DNA of 64,000 nt from Gemmataceae bacterium (GTDB lineage Bacteria > Planctomycetota > Planctomycetia > Gemmatales > Gemmataceae): contig JAHBXO010000010.1 of NCBI GenBank assembly GCA_019636445.1, positions 90,130 to 154,129 of the forward strand, written 5' to 3'. The position numbers were made by a program, and so were the translations under genes. Shown in pieces: positions 44,468 through 56,960 of the stretch (positions are counted from its first letter, which is position 1; each line of letters opens with the position of its first letter). Under the pieces are notes generated by a model. That model had not been told where the DNA came from and searched no databases. It saw nothing but the letters and a program-made list of their open reading frames with translations.

Positions 44468-44750
44468 TTCTCATCATCCAGCCTGAGGCTCAAGCGGAAA
44501 TCGATAACGCCCTCGATCATTCGAGCCAACCGGCGAATTCCGTCAAGCGATCGTCGCGATGTGGAACTTGCTTTTGGGTCAACCGGAGATCGGTAGCCGG
44601 GAACGAGGGTCGAGCTTTCGTCGATTCATCATGCAGAAGTATCCGTACAGCGCGATTTATTTCATTGATGGGGAGCGACTGATCGTAGTGGCATTCCCGC
44701 ATCACCGTCAACGACCGAACTACTGGAAGAAACGACTGCGAAAGCCCTGA
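44464..44750 (+). pseudogene. Frameshifted ParE/RelE-type toxin, module 2
   Basis: The ATG frame gives MILIIQPEAQAEIDNALDH and then drifts into non-toxin sequence near 44520. Another frame carries on the family pattern: EPTGEFRQAIVAMWNLLLGQ, PEIGS, FRRFIMQKYPYSAIYFIDG, ERLIVVAFPHHRQRPNYW, ending at 44750. A single small indel near 44520 explains this. The antitoxin upstream is intact. Confidence 0.8.
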
Positions 44751-44775
44751 GATCAACTGCACGAGGCCGACCGAT

Positions 44776-47232
44776 ATGCGTTTCCTTGCGACGACACTCC
44801 TGACATTCGCCCTCGCCGCGTCCGCCTTCGGACAGGCTGCGCCCGCTCCGGCTCCCGCTGCACCGGCGGTGCCCGCGCTCAAGGTCGCGGTCTATCCGCC
44901 GGATATCAACCTCGAAACGTCTCGCGACAAGCAGACGTTCGTTGTGCAGGCCACCGAGCCGTCCGGACTCACCCGCGACGTCACCGCCCAGGCGACCGTC
45001 ACCTTCGCCAACCCGGCGCTCGTCAAGCGCGACAACTTCACCGTCACGCCGCTCGCCGACGGCGCGACGGACATGCTCGTCGCGTTCGCCGGGCAGACGA
45101 TCAAGGTGCCCGTGAAAGTCGTTGGTGCGAAAACCGAACGCCCCATCAGCTTCAAGCTCGATGTCATGCCCGTCTTCATGCGCACCGGTTGCAACGTCGG
45201 CGGCTGCCACGGCGCGGCCCGCGGCAAGGACGGCTTCCGACTCTCGCTCTTCGGCTTCGATCCGGACGGCGACCACTATCGCCTCACCCGCGAACTCAAC
45301 GGCCGACGCATCAACCTCGCCCTTCCGGCCGAGTCGATGGTTATCGAGAAGTCGATCGGCAAAGTGCCGCACACCGGCGGCAAGAAATTCGCCGAAGGGG
45401 ATGAATACTACACATCCATCATGCGCTGGCTCGAAGCCGACGCGCCGCTCGACCCGCCCACTCAGGCCACGCCGATCAGCATGGAAGTCTTCCCGCCGTC
45501 CGCCGTGCTCGACGGCAAGGGCGAGAAACAGCGCCTCGTCGTCCGCGCCAAGTACTCCGACGGCACCGACCGCGACGTCACCAGCCTCGCGCTCTTCCTC
45601 ACCAACAACGAGACCGCCGCCAAGATCGACGGCGACGGCGCCGTCACCGCCGGCGAGCGCGGCGAGTCGTTCGTCATGGCGCGCTTCCACACCTACACCA
45701 TCGGCGTGCCGTTCATCACCCTCCCGAAGGGCCTCCAGTTCACCTGGGGCAACCACGCCGAGCACAACTACATCGACCAACTCGTCAACGCGAAGCTCAA
45801 GAAGCTGCGCATCGAACCCTCCGGCCTCTGCGACGACGCCACGTTCCTCCGCCGCGTCTACCTCGACGTCGTCGGCGTGCTGCCGACGCCCGAGGAACAC
45901 GCCCGGTTCATGGTCAGCACGCTGCCGAACAAGCGCGAACTGCTCGTCGACGAACTGCTCGACCGCAAGGAGTTCGCCGAGCTGTGGGTGCTCAAGTGGG
46001 CCGAGCTGCTCCAGATCCGCAGCGGCGGCGATCAGGTCATCAGTCGGAAGTCGATGCTGCTCTACTACACCTGGCTTCAGGACAAGATCGCCCGGAACAC
46101 CCCGACGAACGAATGGGTGAAGGAACTGCTCGGCGCCAACGGGGGCACCTTCAAGAACCCGCCGACGAACTACTACCAGGTCGAGCGCGACATCATCAAG
46201 GTGACGGAGAACGTCGCGCAGGTGTTCATGGGGATGCGCATCCAGTGCGCCCAGTGCCACAACCACCCGTTCGACCGCTGGACGATGAACGACTACTACG
46301 GCTTCGCGTCGTTCTTCAGCCAGATCGGGCGCAAGGGCACCGACGACCAGCGCGAGCTTGTGATCTTCAACGCCGGCGGCGGCGAGATCAACCATCCCGT
46401 GCTCGGCCGGCCGATGAAGCCGAAGTTCCTCGGCGGCGAGGAACCGGACGTGAACGGCAAGGACCGGCGCGTCGTGCTGGCGGAGTGGCTGGCGTCGCCG
46501 CAGAATCCGTACTTCGCCAAGAACCTCGCGAACGTCGTCTGGGCGCACTTCTTCGGCCAGGGGATCATCAACGAGGTGGACGACGTGCGCATCAGCAACC
46601 CGGCGAGCAATCAGGAACTGCTGGATGAACTCGGCAAGAAATTCACCGCCTACAACTACGACTTCAAGAAGTTGGTGAAGGACATCTGCACGAGCGCCGC
46701 CTACCAGCGCAGCACGCAGCCGACGCCGACGAACGCCGGGGACACGCGGAACTTCGCCCGCGCCGCCATCCGGCGCATCCGGGCCGAGACTCTGCTGGAC
46801 TGCATCAGCCTCGTGACGGAAACAAAGAACAAGTTCCCCGGCCTGCCGCAAGGCGCACGGGCCGTGCAGATCGCCGACGGCAGCACCAGCACCTACTTCC
46901 TCAGCACCTTCGGCCGCGCGACCCGCGAGTCCGTCTGCTCCTGCGAAGTGCGCCTGGAGCCGACGCTCAGCCAAAGCCTGCACCTCCTGAACGGCGACAC
47001 CGTCGGCCCAAAGGTCGTGCAGGGCGGGCTGATCGCGAAGATGCTCCAAGAGAAGAAATCGAACTCGCAGATCATCGAGGCGATCTACCTGCGCTGCCTG
47101 AGCCGTTCGCCGACGGCCGAGGAGCGTGCGAAACTGGAGCAACTCATCGCCGCCGGCAAGGATCCGCGCGTCGCCCTGGAGGACACCTTCTGGGCCGTGC
47201 TGAACTCGCGCGAGTTCATGTTCAACCACTGA
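44776..47232 (+). CDS. DUF1549/DUF1553 (PSCyt2/PSD1) cytochrome-like protein
   Basis: 818 aa. Signal peptide MRFLATTLLTFALAASAFGQ, Big2-like beta domains (KVAVYPPDINLETSRDKQTF; later MEVFPPSAVL), a cytochrome-like motif with non-canonical spacing (CNVGGCHGAARG, C139/C144/H145), then DUF1549 (YIDQLVNAKLKKLRIEPS, RRVYLDVVGVLPT, CAQCHNHPFDRW with canonical CxxCH) and DUF1553 (LAEWLASPQNPYFAKNLANVVW to the C-terminus). A haem-binding exported protein of unknown redox role, the standard partner of DUF1501. The two broken toxin-antitoxin modules separate it from the PPC gene. Confidence 0.93.
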   Translation: MRFLATTLLTFALAASAFGQAAPAPAPAAPAVPALKVAVYPPDINLETSRDKQTFVVQATEPSGLTRDVTAQATVTFANPALVKRDNFTVTPLADGATDMLVAFAGQTIKVPVKVVGAKTERPISFKLDVMPVFMRTGCNVGGCHGAARGKDGFRLSLFGFDPDGDHYRLTRELNGRRINLALPAESMVIEKSIGKVPHTGGKKFAEGDEYYTSIMRWLEADAPLDPPTQATPISMEVFPPSAVLDGKGEKQRLVVRAKYSDGTDRDVTSLALFLTNNETAAKIDGDGAVTAGERGESFVMARFHTYTIGVPFITLPKGLQFTWGNHAEHNYIDQLVNAKLKKLRIEPSGLCDDATFLRRVYLDVVGVLPTPEEHARFMVSTLPNKRELLVDELLDRKEFAELWVLKWAELLQIRSGGDQVISRKSMLLYYTWLQDKIARNTPTNEWVKELLGANGGTFKNPPTNYYQVERDIIKVTENVAQVFMGMRIQCAQCHNHPFDRWTMNDYYGFASFFSQIGRKGTDDQRELVIFNAGGGEINHPVLGRPMKPKFLGGEEPDVNGKDRRVVLAEWLASPQNPYFAKNLANVVWAHFFGQGIINEVDDVRISNPASNQELLDELGKKFTAYNYDFKKLVKDICTSAAYQRSTQPTPTNAGDTRNFARAAIRRIRAETLLDCISLVTETKNKFPGLPQGARAVQIADGSTSTYFLSTFGRATRESVCSCEVRLEPTLSQSLHLLNGDTVGPKVVQGGLIAKMLQEKKSNSQIIEAIYLRCLSRSPTAEERAKLEQLIAAGKDPRVALEDTFWAVLNSREFMFNH

Positions 47233-47266
47233 GTCCAGTGCGGAATGCGGGGTTGAAGACAAGAAT

Positions 47267-47382
47267 GTTTAGCGGCGAGGCGGAGTCTTCGGAGCCGAGC
47301 GCGGTGGGCGATTAACGGAATTCAACGACCATCGCGAACGAGTGACGCGCTCCGCTCCGAAGACTCCGCGTCGCGGCTAAAC
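47267..47382. repeat. Dispersed inverted repeat family A, full copy
   Basis: Left half GTTTAGCGGCGAGGCGGAGT... (47267-47304) and right half ending GACTCCGCGTCGCGGCTAAAC (47344-47382) are inverse copies with a few mismatches, about 40 nt apart. It lies between the convergent DUF1553 and TauE-like genes and slightly overlaps the 3' end of the latter. Confidence 0.85.
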
Positions 47383-48126
47383 TTTGAGACTTTCCTTCAC
47401 CAGCTTTACCACCGCGACGAGCAGCGCCACGCCGAGTAGTTTCCGCAGGATGCCGACGTCGAACTTCTTCGAGCCGAAATAGCTGCCGATCAGTCCGCCA
47501 ACGCCGGCGGCGGCGAGCCACTTCCATTCGATCCACGGCAGTAGGGTTCCCTTCGAATAGATCCCGGCCAAGCCCGCGAGCGAGTTGCCGAGGATGAATG
47601 CGGCCGAGACACCGGCGGCGGCCTTGGTGTCGGCCCAGCGGAAGAAGATGATGAGCGGCGTGAGGAACACGCCGCCGCCGGTGCCGGTGAGGCCGGCGAG
47701 CAGGCCGACGCCCGCGCCGGCGGGAATCGCGACGACGACTCGCGGGGGCTCGGCGGTTTCGTTCTTCGCCACCGTCCGCATCAGAAGCCGCAGCGACGCG
47801 ACCAGGAGCGCAAACGCGACGACGAGCTTGTAGCCGGTGACCGGCAAAGTGATGGAGCCGCCATAAAAGGCGAACGGCATCGAGCCAAGCAGGAACGGCA
47901 GCAGGAGCCGCCACGAAAAGTGCCCGGCCCGCGCGAACTGCGCGACGGTGATGGTGGCGACGAGGATGTTGAGCGCGAGCGCCGTCGGCTTGGCGACGGA
48001 TTGATCGAGGCTGGAGAAGAACGCCAGGACCGCGAGGTAGCCAGACGCCCCGGCGTGCCCGACGGACGAATACAGCATCGCAACGACGAAGAGGAGCGCG
48101 ACGAGCAGGATTTCGAGCGGCGGCAT
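47377..48126 (-). CDS. TauE/SafE (TSUP) family membrane transporter
   Basis: 249-aa inner-membrane protein with about eight hydrophobic segments in two halves. Each half opens with the family's glycine pattern (SVGHAGASGYLAVLAF; GLTGTGGGVFLTPLIIFF). Members export sulfite, sulfoacetate or related sulfur anions or other organic anions. With four sulfatases in the window, sulfur-anion export is conceivable but not shown. Its stop lies inside the terminal bases of a family-A repeat, and its start faces a family-B repeat. Confidence 0.9.
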   Translation of the reverse strand: MPPLEILLVALLFVVAMLYSSVGHAGASGYLAVLAFFSSLDQSVAKPTALALNILVATITVAQFARAGHFSWRLLLPFLLGSMPFAFYGGSITLPVTGYKLVVAFALLVASLRLLMRTVAKNETAEPPRVVVAIPAGAGVGLLAGLTGTGGGVFLTPLIIFFRWADTKAAAGVSAAFILGNSLAGLAGIYSKGTLLPWIEWKWLAAAGVGGLIGSYFGSKKFDVGILRKLLGVALLVAVVKLVKESLKV

Positions 48127-48156
48127 GGAGGGGATTGTAGCGGCGTTGGGGTTTTG

Positions 48157-48270
48157 TCCCCTCCCCCTCGAAGGGGGAGGGTTAGGGTGGGGGTGACGGA
48201 GGTTGCAACCACCTGACTGTCCACGTTCCCCCTCACCCCCACCCTAACCCTCCCCCTTCGAGGGGAGGGA
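48157..48270. repeat. C/T-rich inverted repeat family B, copy 1
   Basis: TCCCCTCCCCCTCGAAGGGG with AGGGTTAGGGTGGGGGTGA on the left, its inverse on the right (CCCTCACCCCCACCCTAACC, CTCCCCCTTCGAGG). The centre contains GACGGAGGTTGCAAC, shared in inverted form with copy 3. It lies just upstream of the sialidase gene. Confidence 0.85.
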
Positions 48271-48312
48271 GAAAAACATAAGACGGACGGCACACTCTCC
48301 GGAGCCGTCGTC

Positions 48313-49386
48313 ATGCGAGCTTGCTTCCTTCTCCTGCTCCTTCCCCTCGTCTCCAACGCTGCGCCGACGCACGTCCCGGTCTTCGTCGCGGGGCAGGACG
48401 GCTACCACACCTTCCGCATCCCGTCGGTCATCGTCACGCCGAAGGGAACCGTACTCGCGTTCGCCGAAGGGCGCAAGGCCGGGCGCGGCGATGCCGGGGA
48501 CATCGACCTCGTGCTGAAGCGCAGCGCCGACGGCGGCAAATCGTGGGGCCCCCTCGAAACCGTTTGGGACGACGCCGACAACACCTGCGGCAACCCGTGC
48601 CCCGTCGTCGATGCCAAGACCGGCACCATTCACCTGCTACTCACGCACAACCTTGGCACGGACACCGAATCGAAAATCGTCGCCGGCAAGAGCGAGCGCG
48701 GCCGCACCGTCTGGATCAGCAAGAGTGCCGACGACGGCAAGACCTGGACGAAGCCGCGCGAGATCACGAAGGACGTGAAGCGCCCCGAATGGACCTGGTA
48801 CGCCACCGGGCCGGGCGTCGGGATTCAGTTGAAATCGGGCCGGCTCCTGATCCCCTGCGACAGCAAGTCGGACGGCGGCAAGGTCCGCGAGTCGCACGTC
48901 ATTTTCAGCGACGACGCGGGAAAGACGTGGCAGCTTGGCGGCGTGGTCGGCCCGCACTGCAACGAGTGCCAGGCCGTGGAGCTGGCCGACGGCCGCGTGA
49001 TGCTGAACATGCGAACGTACCGCGGCAACAACCGCCGACTCGTTTCGTTCAGCAGCGACGGCGGCAAGACGTTCACGGAGCCGAATGAGGATGCAGCGTT
49101 GATCGAGCCGGTCTGCCAGGCGAGCATCCTGCGGCTGCCGGGCGAGGGGATTCTGTTCAGCAATCCGGCCAGCACGAAGCGCGAGAAGCTGACGCTGCGA
49201 TTGAGCACGGACGAAGGCAAGACGTGGGCCCATTCGCGCGAGCTCTTCGGAGGGCCGGCGGCCTATTCGTGTCTGACCGTGCTGCCGAACGGCGATGTCG
49301 GCTGCCTCTACGAACGCGGCACGAAGACCGCCTACGACGAGATCGCGTTCGCGATCGTCCCGCGCGCGTGGGTGAAGGGGGAGTAA
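48313..49386 (+). CDS. Secreted sialidase (exo-alpha-sialidase, BNR repeats)
   Basis: 357 aa with signal peptide MRACFLLLLLPLVSNAAP. The six-bladed propeller is shown by the FRIP arginine motif (YHTFRIPSVIVTPKGTVLAFAEGRK, residues 34-37) and five Asp boxes: SADGGKSWG, SADDGKTWT, SDDAGKTWQ, SSDGGKTFT, STDEGKTWA. Further active-site segments are NECQAVELADGRVMLNMRTY and RSV-like strands near ERGTKTAYDEIAFA. It should cleave terminal sialic acids or related nonulosonic acids from glycans outside the cytoplasm. It is bracketed by family-B repeats. Confidence 0.92.
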   Translation: MRACFLLLLLPLVSNAAPTHVPVFVAGQDGYHTFRIPSVIVTPKGTVLAFAEGRKAGRGDAGDIDLVLKRSADGGKSWGPLETVWDDADNTCGNPCPVVDAKTGTIHLLLTHNLGTDTESKIVAGKSERGRTVWISKSADDGKTWTKPREITKDVKRPEWTWYATGPGVGIQLKSGRLLIPCDSKSDGGKVRESHVIFSDDAGKTWQLGGVVGPHCNECQAVELADGRVMLNMRTYRGNNRRLVSFSSDGGKTFTEPNEDAALIEPVCQASILRLPGEGILFSNPASTKREKLTLRLSTDEGKTWAHSRELFGGPAAYSCLTVLPNGDVGCLYERGTKTAYDEIAFAIVPRAWVKGE

Positions 49387-49410
49387 GGCGGTTCGGAAGG
49401 CCCCTCTTTC

Positions 49411-49520
49411 TCCCTCCCCCTCGAAGGGGGAGGGCCGGGGTGGGGGTGAGGGGGATCGCGGGAAGCTGTCTCGCCCAACACGACCCCCCACCCTAACCCT
49501 CCCCCTCAAGGGGGGAGGGG
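49411..49520. repeat. C/T-rich inverted repeat family B, copy 2
   Basis: TCCCTCCCCCTCGAAGGGGG, AGGGCCGGGGTGGGGGTGAG on the left; CCCCCCACCCTAACCCTCCC, CCTCAAGGGGGGAGGGG on the right. It begins 25 nt past the sialidase stop. Confidence 0.85.
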
Positions 49521-49546
49521 ACAAGAGTCGGACCGCGTGGGTTTTT

Positions 49547-51088
<1,542 letters not shown>

Positions 51089-51091
51089 CCC

Positions 51092-51520
51092 CTACTTCCC
51101 TTCGCCCTTCGTGAGGCTCACGGGCGTGACGATGAGCGTGCCGACGGCGGCGGGGGTCGCAGGCTTCGGTGCGAGGGCCACCTCGGCCTGGCCGATCAGC
51201 TCCTTCAGGTTCTTGCGGAAGCCGTCGTATTGCACCTGCAATTCCTTGTGCTCGTCGACCTTGCGGGCGAGCTTGCCCTGCAGGTCGTCCCGTTCGCGCA
51301 CGACGGCTTCGTAGCGGGCCAGACCGTCCTGCGTGCGCTTCTCGCTATCGGCCAACCGCTGGCGGAAGGTATCGCGGGCGGCGGTGGCCGCTTTCAGTTC
51401 CTCCTCGAGCTTGGCGATGCGTGCCGCCGGCGAACCCTCGGCGGTGCCGCTCTTGCCGCACCCCCAGATGCCGAAGATCGTCAACCCGACCACGAGCAGC
51501 ACTTTGTAGGTGCGGATCAT
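51092..51520 (-). CDS. Coiled-coil lipoprotein
   Basis: 142 aa from the ATG at 51520, preceded by GGAG. Lipobox at the end of a short hydrophobic segment (VVGLTIFGIWGCGKS), then a long Lys/Glu/Arg/Ala coiled coil (ARIAKLEEELKAATAARDTF to DEHKELQVQYDG), and a tail of Ala/Pro and TLIVTPVSLTKGEGK. It should be anchored to a membrane and extend as a rod. Function unknown. Its stop lies three nt from the stop of the tyrosine phenol-lyase gene. Confidence 0.8.
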   Translation of the reverse strand: MIRTYKVLLVVGLTIFGIWGCGKSGTAEGSPAARIAKLEEELKAATAARDTFRQRLADSEKRTQDGLARYEAVVRERDDLQGKLARKVDEHKELQVQYDGFRKNLKELIGQAEVALAPKPATPAAVGTLIVTPVSLTKGEGK

Positions 51521-51767
51521 GAGGAAAACTCCGCGAAAATCGGTTGGGCCGGGGTTCGGCGGCCGGACCATCGGCCGATCTCCCGCGTAGCCCGTGATCA
51601 AAACCTTTTCTCCTCCTTCACTCGACTGCCGGAACCACCCGGCTTCACCGATTTGCCCACTATCCGCGACCGGCAAGCTTTCTCCGGTTTCGATCTTCCG
51701 GCTTGCGTCGATCGAAGCGATTGATAGCATCGTCGGAGCGGTCTCCCTCCCCGGATGTTCCCCTCCC

Positions 51768-53591
<1,824 letters not shown>

Positions 53592-53610
53592 GGGACGTGA
53601 GCGAGTGGGT

Positions 53611-53691
53611 CCGCCGCGCCTGCGCCACCCCTCCGCGGAACGACGCCCGAATTCCGGAACCGTACTGGCCCGGTAAGGAGTTACGGCGATT
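53611..53691. repeat. Dispersed repeat family D, copy 2
   Basis: About 80 nt similar to 21005-21085 (GACGCCCGAATTCCGGAA core and GGTAAGGAGTTACGGCGATT). It lies in the gap after the permease gene and ahead of the frameshifted surface-protein gene; no gene is seen in the rest of that gap. Confidence 0.55.
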
Positions 53692-53848
53692 TTGCCACGC
53701 CGCTGCATCCAGCGCCAACGCAGATGCGGGCCGAGGCGTTAGCCCTACGTGGCCGGACAACATGCCGTAGCGCTTTCCATTAACTTCTTGTGTCGCCTTG
53801 GTCAGTGCGGTAGAAGGGAAGCGTCGAACACATTTTGAGGGGCTACTC

Positions 53849-55841
53849 ATGTTGCTTCCCTTCGCGGCCACGACTCGTCGACGGTTCGTCTCCCACACGA
53901 CGGCGCTGGCCGCGCCGAAGCAGCCGAATCGCCCGGGGGGGGGTAAAACTCGATCTTTTCCTTCTGGAAGATCGGAACGCCCCGGGAAGCCTTCTCGACT
54001 TGTTGATCGCTGAGATGGATAATTTCGGAATCGAGGTGCCGGCCCCTCGCGATCCCGCGCTCGGGATCGCATCGTTCGTTCCGCCTGTCGACACTCCGGT
54101 GCCGGAAGTGGAAACGCTCGTCACCGTTTCCGCGGACGATGAGTCGCATCGACGGTCCGAGAACACGAGCGAACCATTCGGGCCAACGACGGAAGGAATC
54201 TTCGGGCAGTTCCTCGGCTTCGAGGACTTGGTATCGATCCCGTTCACCGAGGGTATTTCGTTCCGGACACTCGATTCGGAGTCGTTAGAGGTGAACGGGA
54301 AGTCCGCGCCGACCACGGCCGAAGCCCCTTCCGATCCACTCTCCGGTGAACGACCGGCGCGGCCCGTGCCCGCCTCGCTTTCGATCTCCGGTGTCAAAGC
54401 TGAGCCCCCTGTCGCCGAGTTATTGACGGACGCCTCGATCAGGGGGAGTTACGCCATGTACGGCGGATCGACTCAGATCATCAGTTCCGCCAAAGTGCGA
54501 GAGGTCACGTTCGGCGGGGCCGACCTCATCACCATCGTCGCCGACCCGGACACGCCCGCCTACGGCGACCCGCCGCAGTGGGTGGACTCCGATCTGGACG
54601 GATTGACCAACGACGATCCGGACGCGCCCAACGATCGCGCCTTGCCGATCGGCTACCCGATGAACAAAGACGCGGTCGTGTCGGCGCGGTTCCAGGCCAA
54701 CTTCACGACGATCCCGTATCCGATTCCGCCCGGCCAGTTGATGATCCGAGGCGCCAACCTCCTCTCGGCGGCGCAGCCGTACTACTTCACGATCCCCGCG
54801 ACGGCGGCGACGCTGGTGGGAAACGATGTGGTCCTCCCCGAGACGACCATCGCGAACCCGTTCCCCGGCACGATGAACTACGGCTCGATCGTGATCCAGT
54901 GGGAGTTCTCGAACAACGGCGGGACGAGTTGGTCGTCCGCGGGAAAGTCCGAGAACCAGTTGTACGTGCCGCTCGACAAGCCGGTCCTCAGCGTGGTCTA
55001 CCACACGCCGATCCATCTCGGCGTGGCGGCCGCCGCTCTGGCGGGGGCCTCTACCGAAACGGCTGCCATCGCGAAGATTTGGGAGAATTTCGAGACGCGC
55101 GAGATCAAGAACACGCACATCAAGGCGGCGTATAACGGCAAGAAATTGCACTATTACAAAGATTGGGACATTACTTCTGGAGACCCGAAAGTCCTCGGTG
55201 CCCCAACTATGAAATTGCTGAAGGATCTCGATGGCACCTGCGTGAGTTGGTCGTTCCTCTTTGCCGACGCGATGTTCGATGCCGGGATTAAAGCCAAAAA
55301 GTATATCATGCAATTCGAATCAAAAACAACATATCAAACGCCGGGCAATCCTTATCCGTATCCAGAGAATCTGCTGATCAAGAATTGGGACTTCGCCGGC
55401 AATGGAACGAGCGGGAACAATACTTACCCATATCAAAACACGCCGAATGATCCACAAAATCCGGCAACTATGTTCAGTAAAAGCGTTGTTGGCACTTGGC
55501 ACTATGAATGGGGCGCGCTCCCGGCGGCCGAGGTTACGGACCAAGCTGGCCTCCCAGGACAGAACACCGCGAACCCTCGAGCCAGTTTTCGAGATCACGT
55601 TGTGGTAAAGGTCAATGGCACCTACTACGACCCGAGTTATGGACTGAAGTGGGCGAGTGTACAGGCATGGGAAGATGGCGCGGTCGCCGGATTCATGGTG
55701 TACGATGGAGCCAAGTATGTGATTCGAAAGAATCCGACCGGGGCCAATGTGCCCGCAGACACTGAAGAACTACCGGTTGATAAAGAGGGCGTCACGAAAG
55801 CTGACGGGGAATATCCGGGCACGCCACTGCCACCTCCCTAA
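53849..55841 (+). CDS. Surface protein with LEDR motif and transglutaminase-like core, frameshifted at a G9 tract
   Basis: The ATG at 53849 follows GAGGGG and reads MLLPFAATTRRRFVSHTTAL then AAPKQPNRPGG, entering a run of nine G at 53935-53943. In that frame it stops at 54013. One G fewer joins it to VKLDLFLLEDRNAPGSLLDLL and 600 more residues, restoring a planctomycete surface-protein N-terminus (663 aa). The later part contains a transglutaminase-like triad: C464 in DGTCVSWSF, H583 in RDHVVVKV and D594 in TYYDPSYG (numbers for the restored frame). The end is PGTPLPPP. G+C falls in the second half. The frameshift may be a sequencing error, a mutation or a phase-variable switch. Confidence 0.75.
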
Positions 55842-55877
55842 TAACGCCCGTTTCACCTTACACTTCGGAGCCGTCTA

Positions 55878-56942
55878 ATGGGAGTTCTTTTCTCGTTTGC
55901 TATCTTGGTCTTGCAACTCTTGGGTTGGACCGCGCCCAATGTGGACAATCCGGTTGTACGAGCCACGGTCGTTGACGACCGCGTTCTCCTGCCGACTTAC
56001 AACTCCAGGGGCATGCTCACACTCTTGCGGGGCGGACCGAATCTCATTTTGGACGAATCATTGAACCGAGCGGGACCACCTGTTCCATTGCGAGTTGCTG
56101 TCGGGCAGAAAGACACATTGCCGCCGACCTTTCGCAGCTCAACCCACTTACGGATAGACCGATACAATTTTTACAACATTGGTTTTCCCCCCTTGATCTT
56201 TGGTCCCTTCGATGAAGGCGAAAGCTACGACCAACTCACCAACCCTCGGTATCTCGGTTACATGCCCCTCAATATCATCCGATATATCAACACACCCGAC
56301 AGCAATCAAAGCGATAAAACCCGCGGAGAAGTATGCAGTTTGGTTGTCAAGGGTGAGAAACCCGGGCTACACGGATTCGAACGGAGACCCGGCGACCCTC
56401 GCGTGCAATTCGACTATCTGCCGGTCAAGGATGGGAAGTTCGAGTGGTATTACAGTGCAACAATGATGTCCGAGGAACTCGGCGGCATTCGCCAATTCGG
56501 CGTCATGCGCTGGGTCAAGCTCCCCGCTTTGGGCGACCAAAAGTTCCGAAGGGAGCGTATTGTCTGGGCAACCCCGTTGGCAAATGATTGGACCGAGGGA
56601 TTCACGGTGCTCGGAGTCAAGGACGATCGCTTCTTCGTCACCAGCGCCGGGCGGCTCTTCATGGCACCACGAGCCAAGCCCACGGGCGGCTCATTGAAGG
56701 CGATTCCGACCGAACTCCCGATCCGCGTCCTGATCCACGACACTGATACCGACAAGCACTACGCCTTCACCGCCGCGACGTATTTTGAGATCGCCGAGAC
56801 GATCCAGCCCCGGCCGCACACCCTCCCGATCTCCCCGCCGTTGATGGCCGCAAACCCGCTCCGGGATGGGTTGAAGGCGATCGACATGGCGACCCGCTGC
56901 GCTCGCCTCGTGCGAGGAGTGCCCGATCCGGTCGCGAAGTAG
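55878..56942 (+). CDS. Secreted protein of unknown function downstream of the surface protein
   Basis: 354 aa. Signal peptide MGVLFSFAILVLQLLGWTAP, then a beta-rich protein with no family I recognise (VVRATVVDDRVLLPTYNSRG, RPGDPRVQFDYLPVKDGKFEWYY, TDTDKHYAFTAATYFEIAET). A GGAG ribosome-binding sequence precedes the ATG. It follows the transglutaminase-like surface protein by 36 nt and shares its lower G+C content, so both were probably acquired and are expressed together. It might be a partner or substrate of that protein. Confidence 0.75.
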   Translation: MGVLFSFAILVLQLLGWTAPNVDNPVVRATVVDDRVLLPTYNSRGMLTLLRGGPNLILDESLNRAGPPVPLRVAVGQKDTLPPTFRSSTHLRIDRYNFYNIGFPPLIFGPFDEGESYDQLTNPRYLGYMPLNIIRYINTPDSNQSDKTRGEVCSLVVKGEKPGLHGFERRPGDPRVQFDYLPVKDGKFEWYYSATMMSEELGGIRQFGVMRWVKLPALGDQKFRRERIVWATPLANDWTEGFTVLGVKDDRFFVTSAGRLFMAPRAKPTGGSLKAIPTELPIRVLIHDTDTDKHYAFTAATYFEIAETIQPRPHTLPISPPLMAANPLRDGLKAIDMATRCARLVRGVPDPVAK

Positions 56943-56960
56943 CGCCATTAACGGGAATTG

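Noticed and set aside
44662..47262. 866-codon open frame antisense to the DUF1549/DUF1553 gene
   Set aside because: The plus-strand frame contains all family motifs; the antisense frame is a low-complexity His/Arg/Glu/Val-rich by-product of G+C-rich codon usage.
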